64,000 nucleotides of DNA from Burkholderia gladioli (GTDB taxonomy: Bacteria; Pseudomonadota; Gammaproteobacteria; Burkholderiales; Burkholderiaceae), in the NCBI RefSeq assembly GCF_000959725.1, contig NZ_CP009322.1, forward strand, positions 3,596,001 through 3,660,000, read 5' to 3'. A model generated the notes under the pieces. The model saw nothing but the letters and a program-made list of their open reading frames with translations, ran no database searches and was not told the DNA's origin. Positions 25,942-35,287 of the stretch are shown here, in pieces. Position 1 is the first letter of the stretch. Every line of letters starts with the position of its first letter. The position numbers were made by a program, and so were the translations under genes.

Positions 25942-26873
25942 GCCGTCCGCGCGACGCGCAGCACCAACCCGACGAGGAAGCGATGCGTGCGCGGCTGGGC
26001 GCGGCGAGCGACGTGCTGCCGCGCGAGCTGTTCGGCTCGCTGGTCACGCTCGAGGACGCCTATGCCGCGCTGGCCGACGATCGCGCCGCGCTGATCGAGG
26101 CCGCCCACCAGGAAGCCGCGCATATCGTCGAGGCGGGCCGCGCCGAGGCCGAGGCGATCCTCGACATCGCGCGCCGCGAGCGCGAGGCCGCCGCCCAGGC
26201 CGGCTATCGCGACGGCTACGACCGCGCGCTCGGCGACTGGATGGACCGGCTCGCCGACGTGGCCCACGCGCAGAACCAGTTGCAGGTGCGCATGCGCGAG
26301 CGGCTGGCCGACATCGTGGCCTCGGCCGTCGAGCAGATCGTCAAGACCGAGAACCGCGCGGCCCTGTTCGAGCGCGCGCTGGCCTCGGTGGAGCGCATCG
26401 TCGACGGCGCCACCTACCTGCGCGTGGCCGTGCATCCCGACGATCTCGACAGCGCCAAGGACGTGTTCGACCGGCTCGCCACGCGCTGGCGCGAACTGGG
26501 CCGGCCGATCCCCATGTCGGTGGTGGGCGACAAGCGGCTCGCGCCGGGCAGCTGCGTGTGCGAATCCGATTTCGGCGCGGTCGACGCGAGCCTCGACACG
26601 CAATTGCGCGCCATGCACGGCGCCGTCTCGCGGGCGCTCAAGCGCACCCTGGTGGACGCCGAGCAGGCACCGCCGGCCGAGGGCGATCCCTATGGCCAGC
26701 CGGGCGAGGCGCAATACAACGAGGCGGGCGAAGGCGCCGGCTACCACGACCCGAACGCCGCCCAGCCCGGCCATGATCCCTACGCCGCCCAGCCGCAGTA
26801 CGAGGCCGCGCCATACGCCGACGCGCCGTATGACCCGAACGCCCACGGCGCCCAGGGAGGCCAGCCCCGATGA
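25926..26873 (+). CDS. Type III secretion ATPase regulator SctL (HrpB5-like)
   Basis: 315 residues, FliH/SctL family. A long helical N-terminal part ([21 protein letters not shown] and [20 protein letters not shown]) is followed by the globular SctL domain ([32 protein letters not shown] and [20 protein letters not shown]). The last 70 residues are an unusual Pro/Tyr/Gln-rich tail with repeated [13 protein letters not shown] and YADAPY units, longer than in typical HrpB5. SctL is a stator that holds the SctN ATPase. The next start overlaps the stop (ATGA at 26870). Confidence 0.88.
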   Translation: MAIWLSRPRDAQHQPDEEAMRARLGAASDVLPRELFGSLVTLEDAYAALADDRAALIEAAHQEAAHIVEAGRAEAEAILDIARREREAAAQAGYRDGYDRALGDWMDRLADVAHAQNQLQVRMRERLADIVASAVEQIVKTENRAALFERALASVERIVDGATYLRVAVHPDDLDSAKDVFDRLATRWRELGRPIPMSVVGDKRLAPGSCVCESDFGAVDASLDTQLRAMHGAVSRALKRTLVDAEQAPPAEGDPYGQPGEAQYNEAGEGAGYHDPNAAQPGHDPYAAQPQYEAAPYADAPYDPNAHGAQGGQPR

Positions 26874-28228
26874 CGATGAATGTCTCCTGGCTGTCGCGCA
26901 CCGACGACTTCGAGCGCCTGACCGACGCGATCGAGCGCGAGATCCTCGCCGTGCCGGCGGTGGCGCGCACCGGCAAGGTGATGGAGGTGGTCGGCACGGT
27001 GATCAAGGTGTCGGGCCTGGACGTCACGCTCGGCGAGCTCTGCGAACTGCGCTCGCCCGACGGCGTGCTGCTGCAGCGCGCCGAGGTGGTCGGCTTCACG
27101 CGCGACGTGGCGCTGCTCTCGCCGTTCGCGCGGCTCGAGCACGTCTCGCGCGCCACTCAGGTGATCGGCCTGGGCCGGCCGCTGTCGATCCAGGTCGGCG
27201 ACCAGCTGCTCGGCCGCGTGCTGGACGGCCTGGGCGAGCCGATCGACGGCGGCCCGCCGCTGGACAGCGACGACTGGCGCCCGGTGATCGTGCAGCCGCC
27301 CGACCCGATGAAGCGGCGCATGGTGGACACGCCGATGCCCACCGGCGTGCGCGTGGTGGACGCCATGATGACGCTTGGCGAAGGGCAGCGGATGGGCATC
27401 TTCGCGCCGGCCGGGGTTGGCAAGTCGACCCTGATGGGCATGTTCGCGCGCGGCGCGGCCTGCGATATCAACGTGATCGCGCTGATCGGCGAACGCGGCC
27501 GCGAAGTGCGCGAATTCATCGAGCTGATCCTGGGCCCCGAGGGCATGGCGCGCTCGGTGGTGGTCTGCGCCACCTCGGACCGCTCCTCGATGGAGCGCGC
27601 CAAGGCCGCCCACACGGCCACCGCGATCGCCGAATATTTCCGCGACCGCGGCCTGCGCGTGCTGCTGATGATGGATTCGCTGACGCGTTTCGCGCGCGCC
27701 GGCCGCGAGATCGGCCTGGCCGCGGGCGAACCGCCGGCGCGGCGCGGTTTCCCGCCCTCGGTGTTCGCCGAGCTGCCGCGCCTGCTGGAGCGCACCGGGA
27801 TGGGCCAGACCGGCTCGATCACCGCGCTCTACACGGTGCTGGCCGAGGACGAGACCGGCGGCGACCCGGTGGCCGAGGAAGTGCGAGGCATCCTCGACGG
27901 CCACATGATCCTGTCGCGCGAGATCGCCGCGCGCAACCAGTATCCGGCGATCGACGTGCTCGGCAGCCTGTCGCGCGTGATGTCTCTGGTGGTGCCCGAC
28001 ACGCACAACCGCGCGGCCTCGCGCGTGCGCGAGCTGATGGCCAAGCATCGCGAGGTGGAGGTGCTGTTGCAGGTGGGCGAATACCAGCCGGGCCAGAACC
28101 CGGTGGCCGACGAGGCGATCGAGAAGGCCGATGTGATCCGCGAGTTCCTGTGCCAGCGCACCAGCGACTACGCGCCCTACGAGGACACCACGAATTACCT
28201 GCATCAACTCGCCGGGGTGGGCGCATGA
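26870..28228 (+). CDS. hrcN: Type III secretion ATPase SctN (HrcN)
   Basis: 452 residues, FliI/SctN family, related to F1 beta subunits. Walker A is [11 protein letters not shown] (near residue 180), Walker B region [35 protein letters not shown], and the family stretch [20 protein letters not shown] is intact. It strips chaperones and unfolds substrates at the export gate. Full length, ATGA-coupled to sctL before and to the HrpB7-like gene after. Confidence 0.97.
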   Translation: MTMNVSWLSRTDDFERLTDAIEREILAVPAVARTGKVMEVVGTVIKVSGLDVTLGELCELRSPDGVLLQRAEVVGFTRDVALLSPFARLEHVSRATQVIGLGRPLSIQVGDQLLGRVLDGLGEPIDGGPPLDSDDWRPVIVQPPDPMKRRMVDTPMPTGVRVVDAMMTLGEGQRMGIFAPAGVGKSTLMGMFARGAACDINVIALIGERGREVREFIELILGPEGMARSVVVCATSDRSSMERAKAAHTATAIAEYFRDRGLRVLLMMDSLTRFARAGREIGLAAGEPPARRGFPPSVFAELPRLLERTGMGQTGSITALYTVLAEDETGGDPVAEEVRGILDGHMILSREIAARNQYPAIDVLGSLSRVMSLVVPDTHNRAASRVRELMAKHREVEVLLQVGEYQPGQNPVADEAIEKADVIREFLCQRTSDYAPYEDTTNYLHQLAGVGA

Positions 28229-28755
28229 GCGCCGAGGCGCGTTTGAAACGCGACCGCCGCGCGATCGCGCTGACGCGCGCCAGCGACCGGCGCCGCAAGC
28301 ACAACGAGCAGTTGCGCATGCACCTGGTGGGCCTGCGCCGCGCGCTGGCCGAGCGCGAGGCCGAGCACGCGGCGGCGCTGGAACGCGTCGAGCAGGAGCG
28401 CGCCGCGCTGCAGTCGATCGACGACCAGGTCGAGGCCATGATGACGGGCGTCACGCCCTTCGTGGTGGACGATTTCCAGGCGCTGAAGATCGTGCGCGGG
28501 ATCGCCGTCGAGCGCCTGCAGGGCGCCGAGGCGCAGGTCGAGACCGCCTGGCAGGCGGTGCAGGAGGCGCAGCAGGCGATCGTCGATACCAATCGTGCGA
28601 TCGCACGCAACAACGGCAGCGTCGAGGCCTGCGAGCAGCGCGTGGCGAAGATGCGGCTCGGCTACCAGCGCGCCGAGGACGACGCGGCCGACGACGAGGC
28701 CGAGGACGGCGTGCTGGCGCGCCGCGCGCGCGACAAGGCAGGGGCGGCCGCATGA
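28225..28755 (+). CDS. Type III secretion stalk protein SctO (HrpB7-like)
   Basis: 176 residues, almost entirely coiled coil ([41 protein letters not shown], then [20 protein letters not shown]). SctO is the FliJ-like stalk between SctN and SctV. It overlaps sctN (ATGA at 28225) and sctT (ATGA at 28752). Sequence is weakly conserved in this family, so position and coiled-coil form carry the call. Confidence 0.85.
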   Translation: MSAEARLKRDRRAIALTRASDRRRKHNEQLRMHLVGLRRALAEREAEHAAALERVEQERAALQSIDDQVEAMMTGVTPFVVDDFQALKIVRGIAVERLQGAEAQVETAWQAVQEAQQAIVDTNRAIARNNGSVEACEQRVAKMRLGYQRAEDDAADDEAEDGVLARRARDKAGAAA

Positions 28756-29636
28756 ACCCGAGCTTGAACGTGCTGCCCGACATCACCCACCTGGTGATGG
28801 GCTACCTGACGCTGATCGGCGTGTCCTCGGTGCGCCTGTTCGTGATCATGACGATCTTCCCGCCCTCGGCCGACGGCGTGCTGCAGGGGCCGGTGCGCAA
28901 CGCGATCGTGATCCTGTTCAGCACCTTCGTCGCCTACGGCCAGCCGCTCGCGTTCGGCGAGCAGCTGCACGGCGCGGCGCTGGTCGAACTGGGCCTGCGC
29001 GAGGGCATGATCGGGCTGGTGCTGGGTTTCGCGGCGTCCTCGGTGTTCTGGGTGGCCGAATGCGCCGGCTACTACATCGACGACCTGACCGGCTACAACA
29101 GCGTCCAGGTGCAGAACCCGCTGCGCAACGAGCAGGCCACGCCCACCGCCACCCTGCTGCAGCAGGTGGCCACGGTGGCGTTCTGGAGCCTGGGCGGCAT
29201 GAGCTTCCTGCTCGGCACGCTCTACGAGTCCTATCGGTGGTGGCCGCTGACGGCCCACAGCGTGGACGTATCCAGCGTGCTGGAGGCTTTCGCGCTAAAA
29301 GAGACCGACACGCTGATGCAGCAGGTCGCCAAGCTCGCCGCGCCGGCCGTGATGATCCTGCTGCTGATCGACTTCGCCTTCGCGTTCGCCGCCAAGTCGG
29401 CCAGCAAGCTCGAGCTGATGGGGCTCTCGCAGCCGGTCAAGGGCGCCGTCGCGGTGCTGCTGCTGGCGCTGTTCGTGGGCGTGTTCGTCGACCAGGTGCG
29501 CGACCAGCTCACCCTGTCGGCCTTCACCTCGCAGTTCCGCGCCTGGGCCGACGCCGCGCACGCGGCCGATGCGAACCCGGTGGCGCATCCCGTCTCTCCG
29601 CCCGGCTTGCCGCTCTTCGGCCCCGACGCGAAGTGA
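28752..29636 (+). CDS. hrcT: Type III secretion export apparatus protein SctT (HrcT)
   Basis: 294 residues, FliR/SctT family, with six membrane helices. Characteristic stretches are LGLREGMIGLVLGFAASSVFWVAECAGYYIDDLTGYNSVQVQNPLRNEQ and LIDFAFAFAAKSASKLELMGLSQPVKG (given as landmarks, residues about 75-125 and 200-228). It completes the export gate with SctR and SctS. It ends the first part of the rightward arm; a 231-base gap follows before hrpB. Confidence 0.95.
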   Translation: MNPSLNVLPDITHLVMGYLTLIGVSSVRLFVIMTIFPPSADGVLQGPVRNAIVILFSTFVAYGQPLAFGEQLHGAALVELGLREGMIGLVLGFAASSVFWVAECAGYYIDDLTGYNSVQVQNPLRNEQATPTATLLQQVATVAFWSLGGMSFLLGTLYESYRWWPLTAHSVDVSSVLEAFALKETDTLMQQVAKLAAPAVMILLLIDFAFAFAAKSASKLELMGLSQPVKGAVAVLLLALFVGVFVDQVRDQLTLSAFTSQFRAWADAAHAADANPVAHPVSPPGLPLFGPDAK

Positions 29637-29867
29637 GGTCGGCCCTGGCGATGTTTGGTGAGATTCATCGCACCGGGTGAGCACGATTCGCGCCTGAGCA
29701 ATCGTGAGACTCGCGCGAAGCCGCGTCACGCGGGGCGCAATGCTCAAATCGGAATTATTGCTGAAGATTACTCAGTCAAACTGAGGGTTCGAAAACAGGC
29801 CGACGACTACATTGCTCGCATGGCGCCGCGCCCCGGTGCCCTGCGCAAATGCAAGGAGAGTCGCTTC

Positions 29868-31307
29868 ATGTTTTCGATGCTCTATTTCCCGGTGGTTTCC
29901 GCGCTCGCGGCGTCCGACGAGGATGCCGGCTCCGGCATCGCGGCCCGCGCGGTCGATTCGATCCTCGACGGCGAATTCGCCGCCGCCGTGCAGCAGTCGG
30001 GGCGCCGTCTCGACGATTCCGCGGCTGCCGCCACCGCGGCCGACCTGCAGTGGCACGCCGACCTGCAACTGGTGCTGGGCTTCGACGCCGAGGCCGAGGA
30101 CGCCTACCGCCGCGCCCAGCGACGGATGCGCGGCTCGAAGGCCGAGATTCGCGTCGCCACCTGCCGCAACGCGGCCTGGCAGGCGCTGTTCCGGCATCGC
30201 ATCGGCACCGCGCTGGCCTGCTTCGCGCGCGCCGCCGAGGAAGCCGACGCGCCGCCGGCGCGCCGCATCGAGGCACGCATCGGCATCGCCTGCGCGCTGC
30301 ACGAGCTGGGCCGCACCCGCGAGGCGCTCGACGCGCTCGACGAGGTGGTGCCCACCAACGCGCGCTGGCGCGAACTGGTGATCGCGCTGCGCTTCGACCT
30401 GATCGCCCAGCACGAGCTGCGCTGCGCCAACGCGCTGCAGGATCATGTCTACTGGCGCTCGGCCGCGCTGGCCAGCCCGGCGGCCTACCTGCCCGCGCCG
30501 CGCGTGGGTTTCGCCGAGGCGCTGCAGGCCGCCGCCGGCGTGCGCGCGCCGCTCCTTGCCGCGCGCGTGGCCTACCTGCGCGAGCTGCGCAACGTCACCA
30601 GCGGCGAGCGCGACGCGATCGCCAATGTCTGCGCCTACCTGGAGCGCATCCGCGAACAGGGTTTCGCCGACTACCAGCGCGCGGTGCGCCTGGAGATCGC
30701 GCTGGCCAGCTTCGTCGGCGACGCGCCGCATGTGGCCCAGACCATCGTCGAGCCGTTGCACCAGGGCGTGCGCGGCTCCGATACCGGCCATCGCCAGCTC
30801 GAGTATCTCTACTGCGCAGCCAAGCTGCGCGAAAGCCAGGGCCGCGCCCAGGAATCGCTGCAGTGGTACAGCCGCTACGCGCTGGTGGCGATGCAGTGCC
30901 TGCGCGAGGATTCGCACGTGCGCACGCCGGCGCTGGACCGCCAGCCCAAGGCCGCGCCCGACGACGTCAGCGCACGCCTGCCGGCCAAGTACCGCCGCGC
31001 CTATCGCTACGTGCTCGACAACCTCGACCGCGCCGATCTCTCGGTGCGCGAGATCGCCACCCAGATCGGCGTGACCGAGCGCGCGCTGCAGAGCGCCTTC
31101 AAGAGCTGCCTGGGCCTCTCGCCCAGCGAGCTGATCCGCACCCGGCGCATGGAGCGGATCCGCGAGGCGCTGATCGACCATGCCGACGCGGGCGACCAGC
31201 GCGTGCTGGAGACCGCGCGCCGCTGGGGCGTGCAGAGCCGCTCCACGCTGGTGACCGGCTATCGCAAGCAGTTCCGCGAAGCGCCGTCCGAGACGCTCGA
31301 GCGCTGA
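29868..31307 (+). CDS. hrpB: HrpB, AraC-family activator of the hrp regulon
   Basis: 479 residues, almost the same length as Ralstonia HrpB (477). The long N-terminal part is TPR-like and helical; the C-terminal AraC helix-turn-helix pair covers the last 110 residues (LSVREIATQIGVTERALQSAFKSCLGLSPSELIRTRRMERI, then VLETARRWGVQSRSTLVTGYRKQFREAPSE). HrpB binds TTCG-N16-TTCG boxes, four of which occur in this cluster. AAGGAG precedes the ATG at 29868. No such box is seen upstream of hrpB itself, which fits control by HrpG instead. It sits between sctT and sctC, whereas in Ralstonia it follows hrcC. Confidence 0.93.
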   Translation: MFSMLYFPVVSALAASDEDAGSGIAARAVDSILDGEFAAAVQQSGRRLDDSAAAATAADLQWHADLQLVLGFDAEAEDAYRRAQRRMRGSKAEIRVATCRNAAWQALFRHRIGTALACFARAAEEADAPPARRIEARIGIACALHELGRTREALDALDEVVPTNARWRELVIALRFDLIAQHELRCANALQDHVYWRSAALASPAAYLPAPRVGFAEALQAAAGVRAPLLAARVAYLRELRNVTSGERDAIANVCAYLERIREQGFADYQRAVRLEIALASFVGDAPHVAQTIVEPLHQGVRGSDTGHRQLEYLYCAAKLRESQGRAQESLQWYSRYALVAMQCLREDSHVRTPALDRQPKAAPDDVSARLPAKYRRAYRYVLDNLDRADLSVREIATQIGVTERALQSAFKSCLGLSPSELIRTRRMERIREALIDHADAGDQRVLETARRWGVQSRSTLVTGYRKQFREAPSETLER

Positions 31308-31344
31308 GCCGGCCGATCCCTTCTATCTTCCCGAATCGACATCC

Positions 31345-33150
31345 ATGAGAGCGAAGAAGCTTGTTGCCGCCGCGTGCGTCGCGGCGGCGCTGTCGGGCTG
31401 CCTGTCCGATGCCGCGTTCGCGGCCCCCGTGCGCTGGCGCAGCGCCATCGTGCACGTGCAGCTCGACGGCAAGGACCTGAAGGACGTGCTGCGCGATTTC
31501 GCGGCCAGCCAGGGGATCGCCGCCTCGATCGCGCAGAACGTGACGGGCACCGTCACCGGCCGGTTCGACCTGTCGCCGCAGCGTTTCCTCGATACGCTGG
31601 CCTCCACCTTCGGCTTCGTCTGGTTCTACGACGGCAACGTGCTGTCGATCAGCAGCTCGAACGACGTGACGCGCCAGGTGCTGCAGCTCGACCATAGCGA
31701 GATCGGCCAGCTGCGCTCCACGCTCAAGCAGATCGGCCTGGACGATCCGCGCTTCCCGCTCACCTACGATTCGGCCTCGGGCACCGTGCTGGCCAGCGGC
31801 CCCGCGCAATACGTGCAGATGATCGCCGACATCGCGCAGCGGCTCGACGCCAGCACCGGGCATCGCAACGGCTCGGTGATCCGCATCTACAAGCTGAAGA
31901 ACGCCTGGGCCACCGACCACGAAGTGCAGGTCGACGGCAACAAGGTCGCCGTGCCGGGCGTGGCCACCATCCTCGGCAACATGTACAGCGTGAAGTCGGG
32001 CTCGACGGGCGGCCAGCCCAGCTCGACGCCGAACATGCAGCGCGTGCAGTCGCTCAACGACGTGTCGGGCTCGTCCAACGGCATGGGCGGGGGCGGCGGC
32101 GTGCAGCCCCCGCCGCTGCCGCCCTCGATGATGGGCTCGCAATCGGTCGGGCAGGCCGGGCAGGCGTTCGGCGGCGCCTACGACAACGGCGGCGGTGGCG
32201 GCGGTTATACGCGCCGGCGCGGTGGTGGCGGAGGCGGCTCCGGCAACGACGTGGCCGTGACCGACGGCAGCGACGGCCTGCCGGTGATCCAGCCCGACCC
32301 GATCACCAACTCGGTGCTGATCCGCGACACGCCCGATCGTGTCGGCCAGTATGGCGAGCTGATCCGTCAGCTCGACGTGCGCCCGCAGATCGTCGAGATC
32401 CAGGCGCACATCATCGAGATCGACGACGACACGCTGCAGCAGATCGGCGTCGACTGGCGCGCCCACAACAGCCATGTGGACTTCCAGACCGGCAATGCGC
32501 AGCAGGCGCAGAACAGCTTCGACGGCGGCCAACTGAATCCGCTGTTCGGCACCGTGCAGCAGGCCGGGCCGGGCAACACCATCGTCAACGCGACGCCCGG
32601 CGGCGCGGCGCTGTCGGCCGTGGTGGGCGGCGCGGGGCGCTACCTGATGGCCCGCGTGAGCGCGCTGCAGTCGACCAACAAGACCAAGATCGACGCCTCG
32701 CCGCTGGTGGCCACGCTCGACAACGTCGAGGCGACCATGGACAACACCACGCGCTTCTTCGTGAAGGTGGCGGGCTACACCTCGGCCGATCTCTACAGCG
32801 TCTCGACCGGCGTGTCGCTGCGGGTGCTGCCGCTGATCGTGCGCGACCAGGACAAGACGCGCATCAAGCTGAACGTGCATATCGAGGACGGCCAGCTGAC
32901 CCAGCAGAAGGTGGACGACATTCCGGTGATCACCACCAGCCAGATCAACACGCAGGCCTTCGTCGGGCTCGGCGAAAGTCTGTTGATCGCCGGCTTCACC
33001 ACCGACACGCAGACCAACGGCGTGACCGGCGTGCCCTTCCTGTCGCGCATCCCGCTGCTGGGCGCGCTGTTCCGGTATCACAGCGACGACCACTCGCACG
33101 GCGAGCGCGTGTTCCTGCTGACGCCGCGCATCATCGACGCGGGCGTCTGA
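31345..33150 (+). CDS. hrcC: Type III secretion outer-membrane secretin SctC (HrcC)
   Basis: 601 residues. N0/N1 domains (VQLDGKDLKDVLRDFAASQGIAASIAQNVTG), a Gly-rich and Pro-rich insert around 225-310, and the C-terminal secretin domain (TNSVLIRDTPDRVGQYGELIRQLD, VSLRVLPLIV, FVGLGESLLIAGFTTDTQTNGVTGVPFLSRIPLLGALFR) are all present. The signal peptide holds an LSGC stretch followed by a second possible cut at AFA-AP, so lipid attachment is possible but uncertain. It forms the outer-membrane ring. It starts 37 bases after hrpB, probably on the same transcript. Confidence 0.95.
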   Translation: MRAKKLVAAACVAAALSGCLSDAAFAAPVRWRSAIVHVQLDGKDLKDVLRDFAASQGIAASIAQNVTGTVTGRFDLSPQRFLDTLASTFGFVWFYDGNVLSISSSNDVTRQVLQLDHSEIGQLRSTLKQIGLDDPRFPLTYDSASGTVLASGPAQYVQMIADIAQRLDASTGHRNGSVIRIYKLKNAWATDHEVQVDGNKVAVPGVATILGNMYSVKSGSTGGQPSSTPNMQRVQSLNDVSGSSNGMGGGGGVQPPPLPPSMMGSQSVGQAGQAFGGAYDNGGGGGGYTRRRGGGGGGSGNDVAVTDGSDGLPVIQPDPITNSVLIRDTPDRVGQYGELIRQLDVRPQIVEIQAHIIEIDDDTLQQIGVDWRAHNSHVDFQTGNAQQAQNSFDGGQLNPLFGTVQQAGPGNTIVNATPGGAALSAVVGGAGRYLMARVSALQSTNKTKIDASPLVATLDNVEATMDNTTRFFVKVAGYTSADLYSVSTGVSLRVLPLIVRDQDKTRIKLNVHIEDGQLTQQKVDDIPVITTSQINTQAFVGLGESLLIAGFTTDTQTNGVTGVPFLSRIPLLGALFRYHSDDHSHGERVFLLTPRIIDAGV

Positions 33151-33230
33151 GCCGGGGCCCGGCGGCGGCATCGCGCGTGCCGCCGGGCCCGATTCGATGA
33201 AGGCGGATCGCGGCTGCCCCCGCCTTCCGG

Positions 33231-33291
33231 TTCGCTTCGCGAGAGGCAGCTTCGCGCAGCCCATGGAAGCCTTCGACCACTTCCTTATAGT
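33231..33291 (+). promoter_or_regulatory. PIP/hrpII box and -10 for the harpin-lysozyme gene
   Basis: TTCGC (33231-33235), 15 bases, TTCGC (33251-33255), 30 bases, TATAGT (33286-33291). The start codon is 45 bases after the -10 motif. This places the gene at 33336 in the HrpB regulon. Confidence 0.87.
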
Positions 33292-33335
33292 GCAATGAGT
33301 CGGCATTGCCGCCGTCCATTCCAGGGGAGTCGTTC

Positions 33336-34145
33336 ATGTCGCTGTCCATCAATTCCTTATCGACGCCGTCGATCGATCCGATGTCGCTCTGCACGGGCGG
33401 CAGCAACGGGTCGAACAGCTCGTCGCTGATCCAGATCCTCCAGCAGATCGCGCAAATGATCCAGGAGATCACCCAGGCCCTGAAGATGGCGGCCTCGTCC
33501 GATGGCGAGGATGGCCTCGGCGGCGGCGGAGGTGGTGGCGGCGGTGGCGGCATGCCCCAGTCGTTCGCGGCGGCGCCGGCCGGCGGCGGAGGCGGTGGTG
33601 CGCCGGCGGCAGGCGCGCCGGCTGCCGGTGTAGGCGACGCAGGTGCCGGCACGCCGGTCGCGGGCAGCACGGATGTGCCGAGCGGTAGTGGCAGCGTGGC
33701 GAGCCAGATGGCGGCCGTGCTCAAGCAGGGCGGTTTCAACGACACCGCGATCGCCGGGATTCTCGGCAACACGCAGCAGGAAAGCAATTTCGAGGCGGAC
33801 GTCAACCAGGGTGGCCTGGGTGGTGGCCCCTCGGCGAACAATGCCGATGACAACCAGCACGGCTTCGGTCTGGAGCAGTGGGGCGGTGACCGCAAGGTGG
33901 CGCTTGAACAGTTCGCGGAACAGCAGGGCAAGTCAGCGTCGGATCCGACGGTGCAGGCGCAGTTCATCCTGAAGGAAGTCGCCGAGCGGCCGGGCCTGAT
34001 GCAGCAGATGAACAATGCCGGATCGGCCGGCAACGCGGCCACCATCTGGTGCCAACAATACGAACAGGCGACCGATCCGGAAATGCAGAATCGCGTCAAC
34101 TACGCGAACGCCTTCGCGCAGAAGCTCGCGCAGGGAACCGTGTAA
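33336..34145 (+). CDS. Secreted harpin-like protein fused to a phage-tail-type lysozyme domain
   Basis: 269 residues. The N-terminal third is harpin-like: Ser-rich start without Cys signal, an amphipathic stretch SSLIQILQQIAQMIQEITQALKMA, then a Gly-rich run. The C-terminal 150 residues match the phage tail lysozyme type: VLKQGGFNDTAIAGILGNTQQESNFEADVNQGG with the likely catalytic Glu in QQESNF, then HGFGLEQWGGDRKVALEQFA and AQFILKEV. The ATG at 33336 has AGGGGAG before it; a PIP/hrpII promoter lies upstream. Probable role: type III-secreted peptidoglycan hydrolase that opens the wall for the Hrp pilus, or a secreted helper. No signal peptide is present. Confidence 0.8.
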   Translation: MSLSINSLSTPSIDPMSLCTGGSNGSNSSSLIQILQQIAQMIQEITQALKMAASSDGEDGLGGGGGGGGGGGMPQSFAAAPAGGGGGGAPAAGAPAAGVGDAGAGTPVAGSTDVPSGSGSVASQMAAVLKQGGFNDTAIAGILGNTQQESNFEADVNQGGLGGGPSANNADDNQHGFGLEQWGGDRKVALEQFAEQQGKSASDPTVQAQFILKEVAERPGLMQQMNNAGSAGNAATIWCQQYEQATDPEMQNRVNYANAFAQKLAQGTV

Positions 34146-34151
34146 ACGGCA

Positions 34152-34172
34152 GATCCCGCCGGCGGCGGGATC
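34152..34172 (+). terminator. Hairpin after the harpin-lysozyme gene
   Basis: A perfect 9-base stem GATCCCGCC / GGCGGGATC with a 3-base loop, seven bases after the stop, followed by a T-containing stretch (GTATTGCTT) but no clean T-run. Confidence 0.6.
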
Positions 34173-34190
34173 GTATTGCTTACTTCTCGA

Positions 34191-34215
34191 CATGGCCGGC
34201 ATCGCGCCGGCCATG
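34191..34215. terminator. Second hairpin between convergent genes
   Basis: A perfect 10-base stem CATGGCCGGC / GCCGGCCATG with a 5-base loop lies between the rightward harpin-lysozyme gene and the leftward hrpG. It could stop transcripts from either side. Confidence 0.5.
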
Positions 34216-34234
34216 TGTCGTGCTGGATCGGCCG

Positions 34235-35287
34235 TCAGCCTTCGCCGCGCGAACCCGGCAGCGTCGGCATGCGGATCTGGTCCGAGGTGGCGCCGTCGTC
34301 GCGCACCGACTTCGCGATCATGGTCGCGCCGATGTGCCAGGGGTTGGCATACGAGGCCCAGGGCTGCGCCAGCGAGGCCGTGAGGCTGTGCCGGGCATGC
34401 ACGGTGGCGCCGCCACCTGGCGCGACAACGTTTGCGCGGTCGGCTGGCAAGGGGGCCGCGTTCGGGCGTGATTGCGGCGCGCAGGCCGGCGCGAGCTCCG
34501 CCATGGCGCGCAGCGCGGCACCCGGCGCGGCTTCGAGCAGCGCCGACAGCTTGTCGTGCTGCATCTCGTCCTGGGCACTCGCCTCCAGCGCGCTGCCGTC
34601 GGTCTGCTCGATCCGGTAGCCGTGCGCGTACATGGTGCGCAGCGCCACGCCCGATTCGCCGGTCAGCTCCAGCTTGCGGCGCAGCTTGTAGATATGCTGC
34701 TCGAGCCGCCGGCCGACGATGTCTTCCGTGCTGCCCCAGATCGCGCCGGCCAACTGGCGGCGCGTGACGTATTCGCCGGCTCGCGAGAACAGCAGCCAGG
34801 CGATCGCGAATTCGCGCGTGGTGACGCGCACGGTGCGCCCCGCGATCTGCACGGTGCTGGCCTGCTGGTCCAGCGTGTACGCGCCTAGCGTGACGCGCTG
34901 CTCGTCGCGCGGGGCCGGCTCGGCCTCCACGCGGCGCATGGCGCGAAACGCGCGCGCCGCGAGTTCGTTGCGATCGAACGGCGCGAGCACCACGTCGTCG
35001 GCGCCGGCGTCGAAGGCGCGCTCCAGGCTGTCGCGATCGGTAAACGTGCCGACCACCAGCAGGGGCGCCCGGCGGCCGCCATAGAAGGCGCGTCGCGCGA
35101 ACACGGTGCGCGTGCCGTCGATGCCGGTGGCGGCATCGACCAGGATCACGCGGTAATCATCGCGATAAAGGCCACGCGCCAGGGCGACGTCGTCGTCGAA
35201 TTGAATGCATTCGACCGAGGCATCGAGAAAATGCTGGCGCAGTCGTTCGAACATGCTGACGTTGGGCGTTAATACGGCGAACTTCAA
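34235..35287 (-). CDS. hrpG: HrpG, OmpR-family response regulator of the hrp regulon
   Basis: 350 residues. The N-terminal receiver domain begins MKFAVLTPNVSMFERLRQHFLD with the phosphorylatable-type Asp in VILVDAAT (near residue 51) and a late Lys position that looks altered. The OmpR/PhoB winged helix is at 130-230 (VTTREFAIAWLLFSRAGEYVTRRQLAGAIWG and LEQHIYKLRRKLEL). A C-terminal tail of about 110 residues, Ala-rich and of unknown role, exceeds the usual length of this class. In Ralstonia and Xanthomonas HrpG sits above HrpB/HrpX. No sensor kinase gene is next to it. Confidence 0.88.
   Translation of the reverse strand: MKFAVLTPNVSMFERLRQHFLDASVECIQFDDDVALARGLYRDDYRVILVDAATGIDGTRTVFARRAFYGGRRAPLLVVGTFTDRDSLERAFDAGADDVVLAPFDRNELAARAFRAMRRVEAEPAPRDEQRVTLGAYTLDQQASTVQIAGRTVRVTTREFAIAWLLFSRAGEYVTRRQLAGAIWGSTEDIVGRRLEQHIYKLRRKLELTGESGVALRTMYAHGYRIEQTDGSALEASAQDEMQHDKLSALLEAAPGAALRAMAELAPACAPQSRPNAAPLPADRANVVAPGGGATVHARHSLTASLAQPWASYANPWHIGATMIAKSVRDDGATSDQIRMPTLPGSRGEG

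Noticed and set aside
29640..29867. hrpII box upstream of hrpB
   Set aside because: TTCG occurs at 29687 and 29788 but no pair has the needed 20-base period.
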